From NCBI GenBank assembly GCA_001792895.1, contig MARA01000018.1, positions 62,001 to 126,000 on the forward strand: DNA of 64,000 bases. Reading direction: 5' to 3'. Position 1 is the first letter of the stretch. Each line of letters opens with the position of its first letter. Both the position numbers and the translations under genes were made by a program. This DNA comes from Lentinus brumalis (Eukaryota; Basidiomycota; Agaricomycetes; Polyporales; Polyporaceae). Positions 11,561 to 23,568 of this stretch are shown piece by piece. The notes below the pieces were generated by a model. That model searched no databases and was not told where the DNA came from. It was given only the letters and a program-made list of their open reading frames with translations.

Positions 11561-12347
11561 ATCCCGTTAGTACAGCCGACGTGGAGCACATATGACTAGG
11601 ACTCTTCAGCTTCGACACTTACATCATATTACAGCTTGTACGTGGTACCAACTGCTCGACGGTCCGAGTGCTGACGCGTATGCATGTTGTAGGGTTAGGG
11701 TCTTGGTCGAGAGAAGACAAGACTCCCACATGATGTATGTCTCCGGTCGCAGCGCCGGACCGTGGCAAGTCGTATGCGCACAGACGTTGCGCCTTCGAGC
11801 TGCCAGGCAGAGTGCATGGACACGAGGTATGCCTTCATGAGCTTACGCCGCATGGTGAAGTGTCTTGGACATGCTAGCGGCAATCGACATGCATCAACTA
11901 GGTCCTGAACGAGCCACTCAGCACCATCGTAAAGGGTTCGTGACCCCCAACGTACCATTCGATCTGCGTTTTGATACAAAACATATACGCGCTGGTAGGA
12001 GGCGTGACAAGCATGCAGTCGTCGAGAGCCAAAGTTCGAGCTGATTGAAATGTCAGTCTGCATCTGTTTTGGGAGGGGAGTCGCACGAACCGGATTGGTA
12101 CAATTGCCCTGTTCCATCCGTCCCCCAATGGTCTCGAAACTCGACGGAAGGGTCCGGCTCCTGGTGCAGGACGAGAAGGAGTCGCCAGAACGGAACCCCG
12201 ATTAGTGACTAGGACATCGATCGGCTCCAAGAACGTATGTAAGAAGACACCAATGGATTGTACACGACCTCTAAACCAAGCGTACACGAGTCCATTATAC
12301 ATCAGCTGAATAAATACCAATCAGAACGCCGCCAACAGGAAAACTCC
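11561..12347. other. unassigned sequence downstream of WDR48
   Basis: Contains minus-strand open frames (11695-12117 and 11898-12320) without a recognisable domain. The part next to WDR48 is shared with the duplicated fragment at 11.05-11.1 kb. Nothing supports a gene. Confidence 0.3.
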
Positions 12348-15300
12348 TCACGGAGCAGAGTGGGTAGGATACGCATGGGCAGCATGTGTCTTGCGGCGGT
12401 AATGCATCACGAGCTCCGCCGACTGCCGCCGCCAGATGTACTGTCGGACAGCCGCGAGCGTCATGTCGAGCGGGAGGACCGTGTCGTTGCACAGGATCTC
12501 GTACTGCTCATCGGCCCGCGGTCGTGAGTCGTGTGCGCGAGCCGAGGAGAGCGAGCGACGATCGAGCGATGAACGCGGAGTGGTCACGGCGGACGCTGGC
12601 GAGTGGTGACCCCCGGCGATCTTCTCGAGCTTGTCCTGCACCTATGGTCACCGTCAGATATGTGCTTGCATCCGAGGGATCAAGGAACGTACATGCAAAG
12701 TGAGCTTGCGAACCCGCAAGAAGCGGCTCGCAGTGAGCTTGGACTGTTGACTAGGTGCGACCGTTCAACATCAGCCTCTGGACAGGAACATGTAAGACTG
12801 GTCACGTACGTATTCAAAAGCTCTGGCAGAGTTTCCCCGTCCGGTTCCTTGTAAGGCAGAAGAACGAAGCTGAGCTTCGTGACCGGTATCGTCGGTACCT
12901 TGTTCAACAGCAGACACTCGAGAAGCCACATCGGCATGCTCTCCTCCAACTGGCGGACTTCGTTCGCCGTACTGGACACATATCCACGGTACAAGGTGTG
13001 CCACCCCGACGGCGCCTCCTCCGAAATGAGTATCGAGGTGTTCGGCGGGATAGGTAACGAAGGCGCTTCGCTCGAGGAAGGCGGGCTGAGAGGACCTGAC
13101 AGCAGGACCTGAGCAGGGGTCTTCGCCACAGGCGGACTCGCTGGCTCCTGATCGCACGCGATCTAGTGAGTACAAACGAAGTCGGATGAGACGAGAAGAT
13201 CGATACTCACATCAAGAGTTGCACCGACCGGTGCGGCAGTGATCGTCCCGCCGGGGGTCGTCGGACCAGGTGTCTCGCTCGCCGCCCGCCTGGTACCCTT
13301 ACCAAAGGCCTTCAGTCGACCCATAAGACTGCCCATACTCGGTGTGCTCGGGGTCTGCAGTCCAGCCTCTGGTGCCGATGTCGAAGGCGTAGTTGCCTTG
13401 CTTCCCCACCCAGAGAAGTCGTCCGGGGTGGGCGCGGTCGAGACCGATGGGCGTCTCGTGCGTAGTGAGAAGTAGTCACTGGACCCTGAGGGCGGGAACG
13501 ACGAAGGCGGGCCGGATAGCGTTTCCGCCTTCTGGACGTCCCTGCTCCCTCGGGGAAGAGGTGTCGCCTCAGCAGTGTTCGGTGATTGAGGGATGGGAGA
13601 CAACGCAGAAGTGGAATCTCGTATGCCACCATACAGGGGAATCATCGGTGTCATGAGCGGAGATGAGCGTGGGAGAGCAGATATTGGCGGGGAGACGGCA
13701 GGAAGCATGCTGGGAGAGAGGATGATGGTCGCGCTGCGGGGTCCTTGAGAGATGGCGCTGCGTGTGGACACGTCTGACGAGGAGCGGCTTCGCGGGTTCG
13801 GGTTGTAATTGGGAGAGTTGATATCAATGTACGTTGGCGCGCTACCGCGTTGGAGACGGTGTTGAGACGATGAGTCGTGCCCGCTGTGGACTTCTCGGGC
13901 GCGACGAGACGCCTGGCGCTGCTCTTCGCGGATGAAACCGTGGAACAAATTGCGCAAAACCCACTTCCCGATGTTCACTGGACGAACTCTCAGCAACGGG
14001 GAGATATGCCACTAGAAGCGCACTCACATCGTGCTTCCTCGCTGAACTGCCGCTCAGCCCCGTACCCAGCCTCATCAGCATAGATCTCCGCCTCGAAGCA
14101 CTTCTCGGTGAGATGAACAGTCAGAACGCCCGTCTTCGTGTCGAGTGAACACCACGATGTCACGACCGCCTCTCCCTCGATACGCTCCCGGACGGTCTCG
14201 AGCGCCTCCCTTGGACTTCGATGCTTCTCGGCCACGCTTCTACCATCCGCACTCCCTCCTGCACCGCTGACGCTCAGATCGCTGCCGCCGCAAAAGCTGG
14301 CAGCCGTGACGTCCTCGGTGGGGAACCGACCTAGACACGCACCGCGCACGACGTCCCACACAGCGACCTCTCCCGCAGTATCGACTGTGAGCGCGTGCAT
14401 ACGGTCGTTCAGCATCACGCAGCGGACCAAGCCATGGTCGCCATGGATGACTTCGTCGGGCTCAAGGCGCAGCGGGATCGCGTCGGCGGCAACCTCCCGA
14501 ACATCATACGCTGCCCTTGAGCGAGGGATCGCCTGAATAGTCTGATTCTCCTCGGTGGGCCGCGAGCGCGAATGGATCGTATCGCTCCGCATGGGGCTGT
14601 GGGAGCCAGGAGAGCCAGATTGACCAAAGATGTTCTGTACAGGTGAGCGAATCATCCTGGGCACACTCAGCACCGACGCGGCCGAGTACAGCGTCGCGAT
14701 CTCTGGGTCGTGTCCGCGCAATGACGGCGCGAGCATTCCGAAGCCAGCGTCGTTCGGCGACGTCAAGCGGACGAGACTCTCGAAGGGGATGCCGTACCAC
14801 GTCTCCTCCCCTTCCCGGTCCGCGTCGATCTCAAAGTCAGCACCAGCGCTCACAGTCGCAGAAGTGGCAGAGGGCGTGAGAGATGCACGATGGGTCCTGG
14901 AGGCGAGAGGGCTGTTACTGCGTTCCCGAGACATCGACGTAGAGCGTATAGGTGAGTTCGCGCGAGCACCAGAGAGGTCGAGGGAATCGCGCTTGCGCTG
15001 CATGTAGTAGTCCCGTGCAGACTCAAATGGGGGCGGAGACGACACCGGGCTGTCGATCGCGCCCTCTGTGCTGAGCGCGGCGGCGCGCAGAGCTCGGCGT
15101 GGAGGGACGCGCCAGCGCCTGACGCTAGAGCTCCCAGAGGCAGTCCAGAGCAAGTTGTCGTCCATCGCGACGATCTTGTTGATGCCTTCCGAGCCAGACG
15201 TGCCTGGGCGATCTGTGCCGGCGTCCTGGCAGAGGACCACGCACTCGCCCTCGGAGACGTCAGTGCAGCCCTCGACGTCAACCTTGCACACTAAGCCAGA

Positions 15301-17035
15301 GCGGTCGCCAGAGTAGAAGACTTCGAGGGCGGGGTGCGACGAGAACAGGGACCAGACAGACTCGGTGTGGTGTGTGAACGTGTGCAGGCAGCGCTGGGAG
15401 GACAGAGACCAAAGCTTGATGGAGGCTAGATACACGGTCAGCTCGCGCTGCGCCACCTTCAGCCTTGTACGCACCATCTGCTGATCCCGTGAGCAACTGA
15501 ATACAGTCAGCCACGTCTATACGCTCGACAGAGATCGACTCACGTATTTGGCGTCCTCCGAGATGAGGATCGCACGGATATTGTCCGTGTGCCCAACCAG
15601 CTTCGCTATGCGCTTCCCGGACCTGGGATCCCACATGCGAATGACACGCTCTGGCGACCCGGAGGCGATCACGGAGCCATACGGGTCAGTCGCCAGCGCG
15701 TAGATGGATGCCTTCGGACCAGCAGCCTCGGGTGGGTGGAGGGTAAGCAGCGGCTCCGCCTTGCTCGAGGCTGACGCCAAGTCCCACAGCTTGATCGTGC
15801 GGTCGAAAGAACCGGATGCAAACCACTGCTGTTCACGGCTACACAACGTGAGACGACTGGGGATGCAGGCGTGAGCGGACTCACCAGTATGCAAGACAGC
15901 GGACATAGTCGGTGTGGGTGCCCACTACGGTCGGCTCATTGAGGGGAGTGGATTGCTCGTGCGCATGCGGCGCCCAAGCCTTGATCGTACCGTCGGACGA
16001 AGCAGATACAACTGAAAATGGTCGTTCAGTCACGATCGACAGTTGAGGAGAAAGGAAAGAGAAACGCACGGGTTTGATTATAATTACACAATAACATATC
16101 GTTGATCCAATCCGGATGCATCTGGACGGCTTGACGGAAGTTGGTAGTTGGAGGATGTGCCTAAGAGGCGACTGAAATCAGTTCAGTCGATCCACATCCG
16201 GGAGCACACAATTGTAGGCAGAGGGAAGAGCGACCCATTCGACCCTGGAGAGCCTTCGGCGGGCTGGCGGTCTGTGCCATGCATCGACCTCAGGTCAAGT
16301 CCAAGCGCTGCTCATGAAAGAACACGACTGAGCGATGGGCACCCCCTGCCCGCCTGTCCAAGAAACCACACTCAGTCGAGATCGCCTGGTGCATGTACTA
16401 ACAGGCTCTCGCTGCCCTTCTCCTCGAGCGGTCGGACGGTCGACTTCTGCTTGCGCGACATACATCGACGGGAATGAAGAACATACCTTTAGAGCCTGGT
16501 AGGCATCGATGTCCGTCTCCCACTCCTCCTCGTAGGGTATCGCGCTGTCTTGGGGTATTCGGCGGCGCGCCTTGCCTGTAACGTCGCCCAAGACGTCGCC
16601 GTCGCTGCGATACTCGTCGCCCTCCTCCGCCTCCTCCTCGATGACATCGTCCGCCCAGTTCGTCATGACCTCCCAGCGCCGCAAGCTGCGCCCGGTGACT
16701 CCGTACCGCTGCGCGCGACGCTTCATGGGGATGTCCAAGTCCCAGGAGATAACAAGGCCATCGCGGCCGCCAGTATAGAGGATGCCTTCCGGCGAGGCGC
16801 GTCCAACGAGTTGTGTCGACGTGTCGAGAGCAAGACACGAGACTCCTAGGCGATGTCGAGGGTGCTGCGCCCATCTCGACGTCGATGGTGATGGCGTCGG
16901 GGCGGAGTGCGCGGGGATGAGCAAAGGACCGATAGAGCCATTCCGAGGGACGCCGTGAGGAGGAAGCTGGAGACGTGGGGGTGGGTCGCATGGGGGAGGT
17001 ATCACGTACGATACTCGACGCCTCGCTGGCGCCAT
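12348..17035 (-). CDS. WDR48: WDR48/Uaf1-type WD40 protein, deubiquitinase activator
   Basis: Orthologue-like protein of WDR48/UAF1 (Duf1 and CreC-type partners in fungi), a WD40 scaffold that activates ubiquitin-specific proteases. The N-terminus [19 protein letters not shown] is followed by [18 protein letters not shown] and [18 protein letters not shown] repeats follow: [100 protein letters not shown] and [18 protein letters not shown] Ser/Pro-rich linker (about 13163-13996) leads to the C-terminal DUF3337 region: [46 protein letters not shown] and [11 protein letters not shown], with the stop at 12348. An acidic insert with EEEAEEGDE lies after the first repeat. The start at 17035 is chosen because the family's RVSYVIP begins there; it leaves a 5' leader to the divergent tRNA. 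Confidence 0.85.
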
Positions 17036-17162
17036 CGAGCTCGACGTGCTGGATAGTCTTGTCGCCGTTCAAGGCGGTGAGCAAGACGGAGCGCGCCTTG
17101 ACCGCGTCGGGGACTAGTGCATTGACGCGCTGTAGGTATACCGCACCGGCGTCGTGTGTCAA

Positions 17163-17234
17163 TCCGATATGGTGTAGTGGCTAACATTATCGCCTCTCAC
17201 GCGATAGCCCGGGGTTCGATTCCCCGTGTCGGAA
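17163..17234 (+). tRNA. tRNA-Glu (CTC)
   Basis: A 72-nt cloverleaf with a 7-bp acceptor stem (TCCGATA/TGTCGGA, one G-T pair), anticodon arm ATCGC-loop-GCGAT with loop CTCTCAC and anticodon CTC at 17196-17198, and T-arm CGGGG-TTCGATT-CCCCG. No intron. Identical to the copy at 41898. It is divergent from WDR48, 128 bp from that start codon. Confidence 0.95.
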
Positions 17235-18015
17235 GTAATTGGCACCACGCTACTTTTTCCTCGGAACTGCGAACCGTAAATATCTCCACATAGCCTTGTC
17301 AATGTTTGCTAGTCTCTCGTTCCTCGTTCCACAGTTCCACAGAATATTCTTGCTGCCGTCCACAATCGGCATAGCTGGATTTCTGCTTAGCAGTCGCAAC
17401 GTCGTGGCTTCACAGCTTCGAGTCGTTTGCACGCATGCATATCCCTGCCATCGCAATTTGGGACTTTCGTGGTACTGATTCAGTACTCGGAAAGGTGAGT
17501 GGCATATTCTGTGACAAGGCTCGACTAGCCTGAGCTTCCTCCATCCAGTACCATTTCTTAGCAAGCCGAGTGGACAGGAAACGTGTAGCGCGTGTAGCAT
17601 GCCTGAGCCGACGAAAGGGTACTTAAGTTTGTGGCGTTCAAGGTGCGTCAGCGCACATACTGCCATGTTGGTGTGGCGATTAAACGCTGTTGTGATGCCA
17701 TGGTGCAGAATTGGGTCCCGCCCGGGCAGGAAGCGGACACAATCACGCACGGACGAGAACCCATTCGATCAGGGCAGCGCAGCTGGTACGGTACAATACA
17801 CGGCCGCAACAACGATGCAGATCGCGCAGGTACGTAGGGAATCAAGTCTTCTGACGCGCGAGCCCTCACAAATACTTAAGCTGCCGAACCATTTCACGTA
17901 ACGAAAACCGCGTTCACGACAGAAACTCTTGGGTTGCATACAAGTACACCACTATCGGTCACATTCTGGCCAGGAATCAGTGTTTCAAGAGCAACGCATA
18001 TTGCCCCAGGGCGGC
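17235..18015. other. intergenic, nothing recognised
   Basis: Holds the 3' flank of the tRNA (TACTTTTTCC after the gene, a likely Pol III T-run stop at 17252-17256) and the downstream region of the small secreted protein gene. No supported gene or repeat. Confidence 0.35.
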
Positions 18016-18341
18016 TCACAGGCCAGTGGGAAGCGCGGGGACTTTAGCGGGAGCGCACTCGTACTGCGAGGTGGGTCAGCACAGACTATCAGGTGGTAAT
18101 GAGGGCAGCTAGCGGAGCTCACGGATGTTCCGGAATCGAACGTCTGGCAGGTGAACACAACCGAGCCAAAGTCGCAAGCGGCGCAATCGTCACCAGTAGT
18201 GCTGCCCGGTGTGCACTGAAGATGCTCAATGCAGCTCGGAATGTCCCGTGCATCCAAGGAGTTCGGCGCTGCGACGACACTGCTGACGGTAGCAACCATG
18301 ACCGCGAGCCCGATGACGAGGTTGGAGTTGCAGAATCGCAT
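18016..18341 (-). CDS. small secreted cysteine-rich protein, copy 1
   Basis: About 88 residues. Signal peptide MRFCNSNLVIGLAVMVATVSSVVA, then a short pro-segment APNSLDAR ending in a possible Kex2-like site, then a Cys-rich body (SCIEHLQC, DDCAACDFG, FTCQTFDSGTS). An intron of about 58 nt leads to a last exon YECAPAKVPALPTGL with the stop at 18016. The splice layout is the same as in the paralogue at 26340-26825 (last exon VCVPTLSL), which supports both models. Upstream Met at 18353 is possible, but 18341 aligns with the paralogue. Function unknown; effector-like by size and cysteine content only. A solo LTR sits 142 bp upstream and separates the gene from its TATA box. Confidence 0.6.
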
Positions 18342-18483
18342 GCTGCGGATCACGAAGGGCGGTCGTAAGCACGCTGGACAATATGACTCGGAGTCAAATT
18401 ATACTCACTTGGCTTGGTCAAATGTCTAACACCTGGTAGCGAGTACTCGTGGGGGACTTGCTGAAGACCCTGAATCGACGCGG

Positions 18484-19848
18484 TGATACGGCAGCTGCGT
18501 CTCTGAGGGCGGAACACCCAACAAATGACAACAACCAACCTGAAAGGGTGCGAGTGGGCTAGTCGATTCTCGGTCGAGCGGCGACAAAGTCGAGCGTCGG
18601 AGGTTCGCGAAGTCGAAGAGCTCGAAAGGGGGAGGGAAGAAGGCGAAAGTGGTGCGAGGGAAAAGGGGGATCGGCGAGGTGTCGGCGATATATAGCCTAA
18701 CGACGAATAGCCGTCGGCAAGACGAAACCACGAGGCACTCCGGCCTCGATGCGAAGACTCTGCGACGCGATAGTGCGACGAATCGGCCCCGTCCTGGGTG
18801 CGCGAGACGACGAAGTCCTTCCTGGACAACTTGGGGCCACGATAGGCTGGGGGAGACCACGATAGGTCGACTGGGTCACGATAGACCGACTAGGGCCACG
18901 ATAGGCCGAACACGAAGGCTCTTCTTGAGCGAAACCGGCCCTTCCTGGGCTACCCTTCCTGGGCTACTTGCTGGGTCGACGATACGACACTGGCCGACGA
19001 TACGGCGAAACTATGAGAAGACTCTGCGACTCAGCTGGACCTTGGACTTGGAGCGACTCCGGCTCGAAACTGGCGAAAACGTCGAAGAGCGTCGAAACGA
19101 CCGCGAAACGAGAGCTCGTGACGGAGAGGGGGAAAGGTTCTCTTGATTCGGAGTGTAGATGGTGGGGGAAGGGAAGGGGGCCTCTGACTAGATGCTGTAC
19201 ATGCTGTTCGACAATATGGTACGACGAAGCGCGCAGTTCGGCCTATGACTAAGCGACGAACAACCAATCAGAGCCGAACACGAGGCTAATCGCGTGATGC
19301 GACAACGATGGCGCCGACAACGCCGAACAGGCGCTAGGCGCACGGACCAGGTCGAATGATCGCAACATAATGACGCAATCGACGAATCGCGCCGAATGGC
19401 ACGAAGTGAAGGGGACGAAATGAACTAAGGCAAGGTCGAACCAAACTGTATAGTAAAGGGGGAAGGGACAAAGACTCAAAGGCTCAAAGGCTCGAATAGA
19501 CGAAGGGTTGCAGGGTCGATGAACTGACAAATCGACGAATCGACGAATTGCTGGCCATGGGAGTGAAGACGAAGGCTGGTCAACGACTGTCGAACGCAAA
19601 GGACTATGGTTCGGCGTCGTTCGAGAGTCGAAGTGGGAGGTGATGGTCGAGCAAAGACGAATGATGACTACCAAGGCCGACTGGGGACGATATAGGCCAA
19701 CAATAGCTCGCAGGTTGGCCGATGAGGCCGAAGGAGCGCAGGAGAAGGGCAGGAGGACGGCGAAATGGATGAATGATGAGGATAGGGAGTCCATAGAAGG
19801 TGCGAAGAGGTCGCAAAATCGGGGCACAGACCAGTATGATGCACATCA
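18484..19848 (-). mobile_element. solo LTR (1365 bp), copy A
   Basis: Full-length LTR with TGATAC...CATCA ends (TG...CA), nearly the same as the two LTRs of the element at 20801-25457. It is flanked by a 4-bp direct duplication GCGG (18480-18483 and 19849-19852). No internal region remains, so it arose by LTR-LTR recombination. On the minus strand it carries a TATA-like TATATA core near 18690. Four CACGATAG motifs lie between about 18838 and 18903. Confidence 0.9.
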
Positions 19849-19857
19849 GCGGCCGAC

Positions 19858-19865
19858 CTTTATTC
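19858..19865 (-). promoter_or_regulatory. displaced TATA-like element of the secreted-protein gene
   Basis: GAATAAAG on the minus strand. It aligns with CATAAAAG at 26963-26970 in the paralogue, together with the adjoining AGGCAG(T/C)T(G/C)AATC block. In the paralogue it is 138 bp from the start codon. Here the 1365 bp LTR lies between it and the gene. Confidence 0.55.
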
Positions 19866-19885
19866 TGCCCAGAGGCAGTTGAATC

Positions 19886-20796
19886 GCCTCCTTTTGGCAG
19901 GTGAGCAGAGAATTCATTACCGTGATGTTCGACTCAGCAGCAGGTCGAATATTACGTCCCAGCTTCGCTGCAATCTGGGGCATCGAATCCTTCACAACGA
20001 CATTGAGAATGCAGCGGCATATGGATATTATCGTTTACGTCCACTGCCACCATTCGGTCTGGGATTCGCGCCTAGGAGGCATTGATCGTTGCTTCTAGTG
20101 ACTGAAGCATACCTGTTCGACTCTTCGAACGTCCACGAGACGGACCTTCGGAGACGGGTGTTCACCTCACGATAGGGCGCGGCTCCTGCTCCAACCACCG
20201 CTCCCCGGGCCAGGTTGTCTCCGTCGCTCACCTCCCATGCACTCCGCGAGTCCGGCACTACAATTCCGTCCGTTCACGCTCGTCAGAAGTCAACACAGCA
20301 GTAGGCGACTACTTCAGAGACTCCAGCTAGCTGAACCATCATGTTTTCAGAGACCATAGGACCGTTAGTTTGCGGTCGCAGCAACGGTGAATATGATGCC
20401 ATAAAGCGGAGCGGGTGCAGTACGAAGAAGGACAGATGAGTATGCGTACTCGGACAGGATCCGAGCTGTCTGGATTTGGATGGCTTTCGCTTGTGAGTAA
20501 CCCTTCTGACTTGCAAGCTTCAGAGAAGTTGACTTCCCTTGACGAGAGACATCCCTTCATAGAGCCGATCGATGCCGAGGCCGAAGGGTTCAGGGACGTC
20601 CTGATCACGCTTTCAGGTTATGTATTCGTGAGTCAGGCTAGCACTAAATCGAACCAGACATGTCTCTACCGTTTAGCTAGGTCGATAGACGCAGACCTGC
20701 GCTCAACTCGGGAAATTCCATGAAGGCGTCGCGTCTTCCAAGAGCGAGGTCTCAGGCACTCGCATGCACCTCTCATCTACGACGATAAGTGCAAGG
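19886..20796. other. unassigned 0.9 kb between LTR copies
   Basis: The first 30-60 bases are homologous to the far-upstream region of the paralogous secreted-protein gene (27000-27030). The remainder shows no supported gene; an open frame at 20415-20723 has no recognisable domain. Confidence 0.3.
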
Positions 20797-20800
20797 GCGC

Positions 20801-22158
20801 TGATACGGCAGCTGCGTCTCTGAGGGCGGAACACCCAACAAATGACAACAACCAACCTGAAAGGGTGCGAGTGGGCTAGTCGATTCTCGGTCGAGCGGCG
20901 ACGAAGTCGAGCGTCGGAGGTTCGCGAAGTCGAAGAGCTCGAAAGGGGGAGGGAAGAAGGCGAAAGTGGTGCGAGGGAAAAGGGGGATCGGCGAGGTGTC
21001 GGCGATATATAGCCTAACGACGAATAGCCGTCGGCAAGACGAAACCACGAGGCACTCCGGCCTCGATGCGAAGACTCTGCGACGCGATAGTGCGACGAAT
21101 CGGCCCCGTCCTGGGTGCACGAAACGACGAAGTCCTTCCTGGACAACTTGGGGCCACGATAGGCTGGGGGAGACCACGATAGGTCGACTGGGTCACGATA
21201 GACCGACTAGGGCCACGATAGGCCGAACGCGAAGGCTCTTCTTGAGCGAAACCGGCCCTTCCTGGGCTACCCTTCCTGGGCTACTTGCTGGGTCGACGAT
21301 ACGACACTGGCCGACGATACGGCGAAACTATGAGAAGACTCTGCGACTCAGCTGGACCTTGGACTTGGAGCGACTCCGGCTCGAAACTGGCGAAAACGTC
21401 GAAGAGCGTCGAAACGACCGCGAACGAGAGCTCGATGACGGAGAGGGGGAAAGGTCTCTTGATTCGGAGGGTAGATGGTGGGGGAAGGGAAGGGGGCCTC
21501 TAACTAGATGCTGTACATGCTGTTCGACGATATGGTATGATGAAGCGCGCGATTCGGCCTATGACTAAGCGACGAACAACCAATCAGAGCCGAACACAAG
21601 GCTAATCGCGTGATGCGACAACGACGGCCCGACAACGCCGAACAGGCGCTAGGCGCACGGACCAGGTCGAACGATCGCAACATGATGACGCAATCGACGA
21701 ATCGCGCCGTTGACACGAAGCGAAGGGGACGAAATGAACTAAGGCAAGGTCGAACCAAACTGTATAGTAAAGGGGGAAGGGACGAAGACTCAAAGGCTCA
21801 AAGGCTCGAATAGACGAAGGGTCGCAGGGTCGATGAACTGACAATCGACGAATCGACGAATTGCTGGCCATGGGAGTGAGACGAAGGCTGGTCGACGACT
21901 GTCGAACGCAAAGGACTATGGTTCGACGTCGTTCGAGAGTCGAGGTGGGAGGTGATGGTCGAGCAAGGACGAATGATGACTACCAAGGCCGACTGGGGAC
22001 GATATAGGCCGACAATAGCTCGCAGGTTGGCCGATGAGGCCGAAGGAGCGCGGAGAAGGGCAGGAGGACGGCGAAATGGACGATAGTGAGGATAGGGAGG
22101 CGATAGAAGGTGCGAAGAGGTCGCAAAATCGGGGCACAGACCAGTATGATGCACATCA
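20801..22158 (-). repeat. 3' LTR (copy B)
   Basis: Downstream LTR of the gag-only element, 1358 bp, nearly identical to copy C, directly abutting the purine tract at 22159. Confidence 0.85.
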
Positions 22159-22171
22159 TCCCCTCCCCACT
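22159..22171 (-). other. polypurine tract
   Basis: Minus-strand AGTGGGGAGGGGA sits immediately before the 3' LTR, the expected plus-strand priming site of an LTR retrotransposon. Confidence 0.7.
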
Positions 22172-22403
22172 GAGATATGGACTGTCCTCAGTCCTCGAAA
22201 CATGACGATGACGATGGGCGACCAGGACGATGGAACGAAAATGGGGCAAGGGCTCTAATGATGATATGGTCGACGAAGTGGACGATGAAGACGAAGGTCG
22301 AGATAGGTAGACAATGAAGGACAGGGCTGCGATGCTGGCTTCGACGACGAAGGGGATAGGAATAGGGAAGACGATCGAGTGGGCTTCGAGCGCGATTGTC
22401 GCA

Positions 22404-22793
22404 TCACAGTGTGTAGACATAGCCATCTTGACGACGATTCGGTCGACGATCGGGGTTCTGGTCGTAGTAGGCAAGCATCGCTTCACGAATCGTCGAGCCA
22501 TCGCCTCGACGAGTAGGGATTTCGCGGCCATTCGACAACAGCACATGACCTCCAGGACGATCGCGAACCACGAGACCTGCGCGAACATCGGCCTCGACGA
22601 CTGGACAGATCGCGATGCTACAGGTCGACTCGCCACAGTAGTAGCAAGGGGGACGATCTTCGGCTCGCTGTGCGACATCGGCGAATAGGGTGCCAACTTG
22701 ACGATGTCCAGGAGGATAGCGAGGGGGACCATCAGGGAAGCGACCATCGCCGACCCGAGGGGGCTGCTCGACACGCTGACACTGCCTCGTCAT
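22404..22793 (-). CDS. gag nucleocapsid-like zinc-knuckle segment
   Basis: 130-residue frame with CYYCGESTCSIAIC, a C-x2-C-x4-C-x4-C variant of the retroviral CCHC knuckle in which Cys replaces His. Arg- and Pro-rich flanks suit nucleic-acid binding. It is probably the C-terminal part of gag, now in a separate frame from the capsid part. Confidence 0.5.
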   Translation of the reverse strand: MTRQCQRVEQPPRVGDGRFPDGPPRYPPGHRQVGTLFADVAQRAEDRPPCYYCGESTCSIAICPVVEADVRAGLVVRDRPGGHVLLSNGREIPTRRGDGSTIREAMLAYYDQNPDRRPNRRQDGYVYTL

Positions 22794-23055
22794 CGCGAAC
22801 GGTGCGAATCGCAGCTGCGACGATCTGCTCTAAGACCTCGCTCTTGATCGTCAGATCGTTCGGCTCGTTCGTGTTCGTGGCATGAGGGTGCGAAGGGGGA
22901 ACAACGAGCTTGGGGGACGAAGGACGAAGGGGCTCACGATAGAGAGGCTCGCGATAGACGACCGCAGCGAAGGCAGGCCGATCGTCATAACATGCACAAT
23001 CGCTTCGTGGACCTGATCGACTGTGTACGAGTCTTCGCGATGCTTATCGGGACTT

Positions 23056-23568
23056 TCAGGCTAAGTCGAGCTTCGACAGCGGTCGACGATCGTTGTGGAT
23101 GAGACGAAGGAGTGTGTCGACGACTTGGCGATGGGTGAGCTCTGGGGGCGACTTCGACATCAGGTATCGAGCGATGGGGTAGAATTCGCCGTAGAAAGCC
23201 ATGTACTCCGCGAGCGAACCGATGCCAGAGCGAACCCGCGACGACACGACATCATCGAACTCGCGAAGAGTGAACTTGTGATCCTTGTCAGAGCCGAGAT
23301 AGAAGCTAAGGATCTGGGCACGAAAGTCGACGAACGACATCGACACATCGGCGAACGATGGAAGCGACTCCCAGCGCTTCGCGACGTCGATCGGCACGTA
23401 GATGAGCGCGGCTTCCTTTCGTTCGGCATCGTCGGTGACCTGGTACTTCGCCATCACGCGTTCGAGGTCGCGGAAGTATCGTTCGACGCCTTCGCGGCTC
23501 GTCGCGACCCACTGCGGGGTGCCGCGTTCGTTCGAGAGGGGCATACTGTCGACCTTGCGCTGAGCCAT
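23056..23568 (-). CDS. gag capsid-like protein of the LTR element
   Basis: 170 residues, starting MAQRKVDSMPLSNERGTPQW. The core ERYFRDLERVMAKYQV, then a helical stretch with WESLPSF and SFVDFRAQILSFYLG, is the helical capsid pattern of fungal Ty3-type gag. Another open frame lies upstream at 23772-24068 (Ser/Pro-rich, acidic LDDEYHRAEQFDESFG). It may be the gag N-terminus separated by a frame break. Confidence 0.65.
   Translation of the reverse strand: MAQRKVDSMPLSNERGTPQWVATSREGVERYFRDLERVMAKYQVTDDAERKEAALIYVPIDVAKRWESLPSFADVSMSFVDFRAQILSFYLGSDKDHKFTLREFDDVVSSRVRSGIGSLAEYMAFYGEFYPIARYLMSKSPPELTHRQVVDTLLRLIHNDRRPLSKLDLA

Noticed and set aside
18696..18879. Open frames repeated in all three LTRs (for example 18649-19146 and 18350-18829) as possible proteins
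   Set aside because: They recur identically because the LTR is repeated. They are low-complexity Arg/Ser-rich frames lying in LTR sequence, with no domain and no codon pattern.
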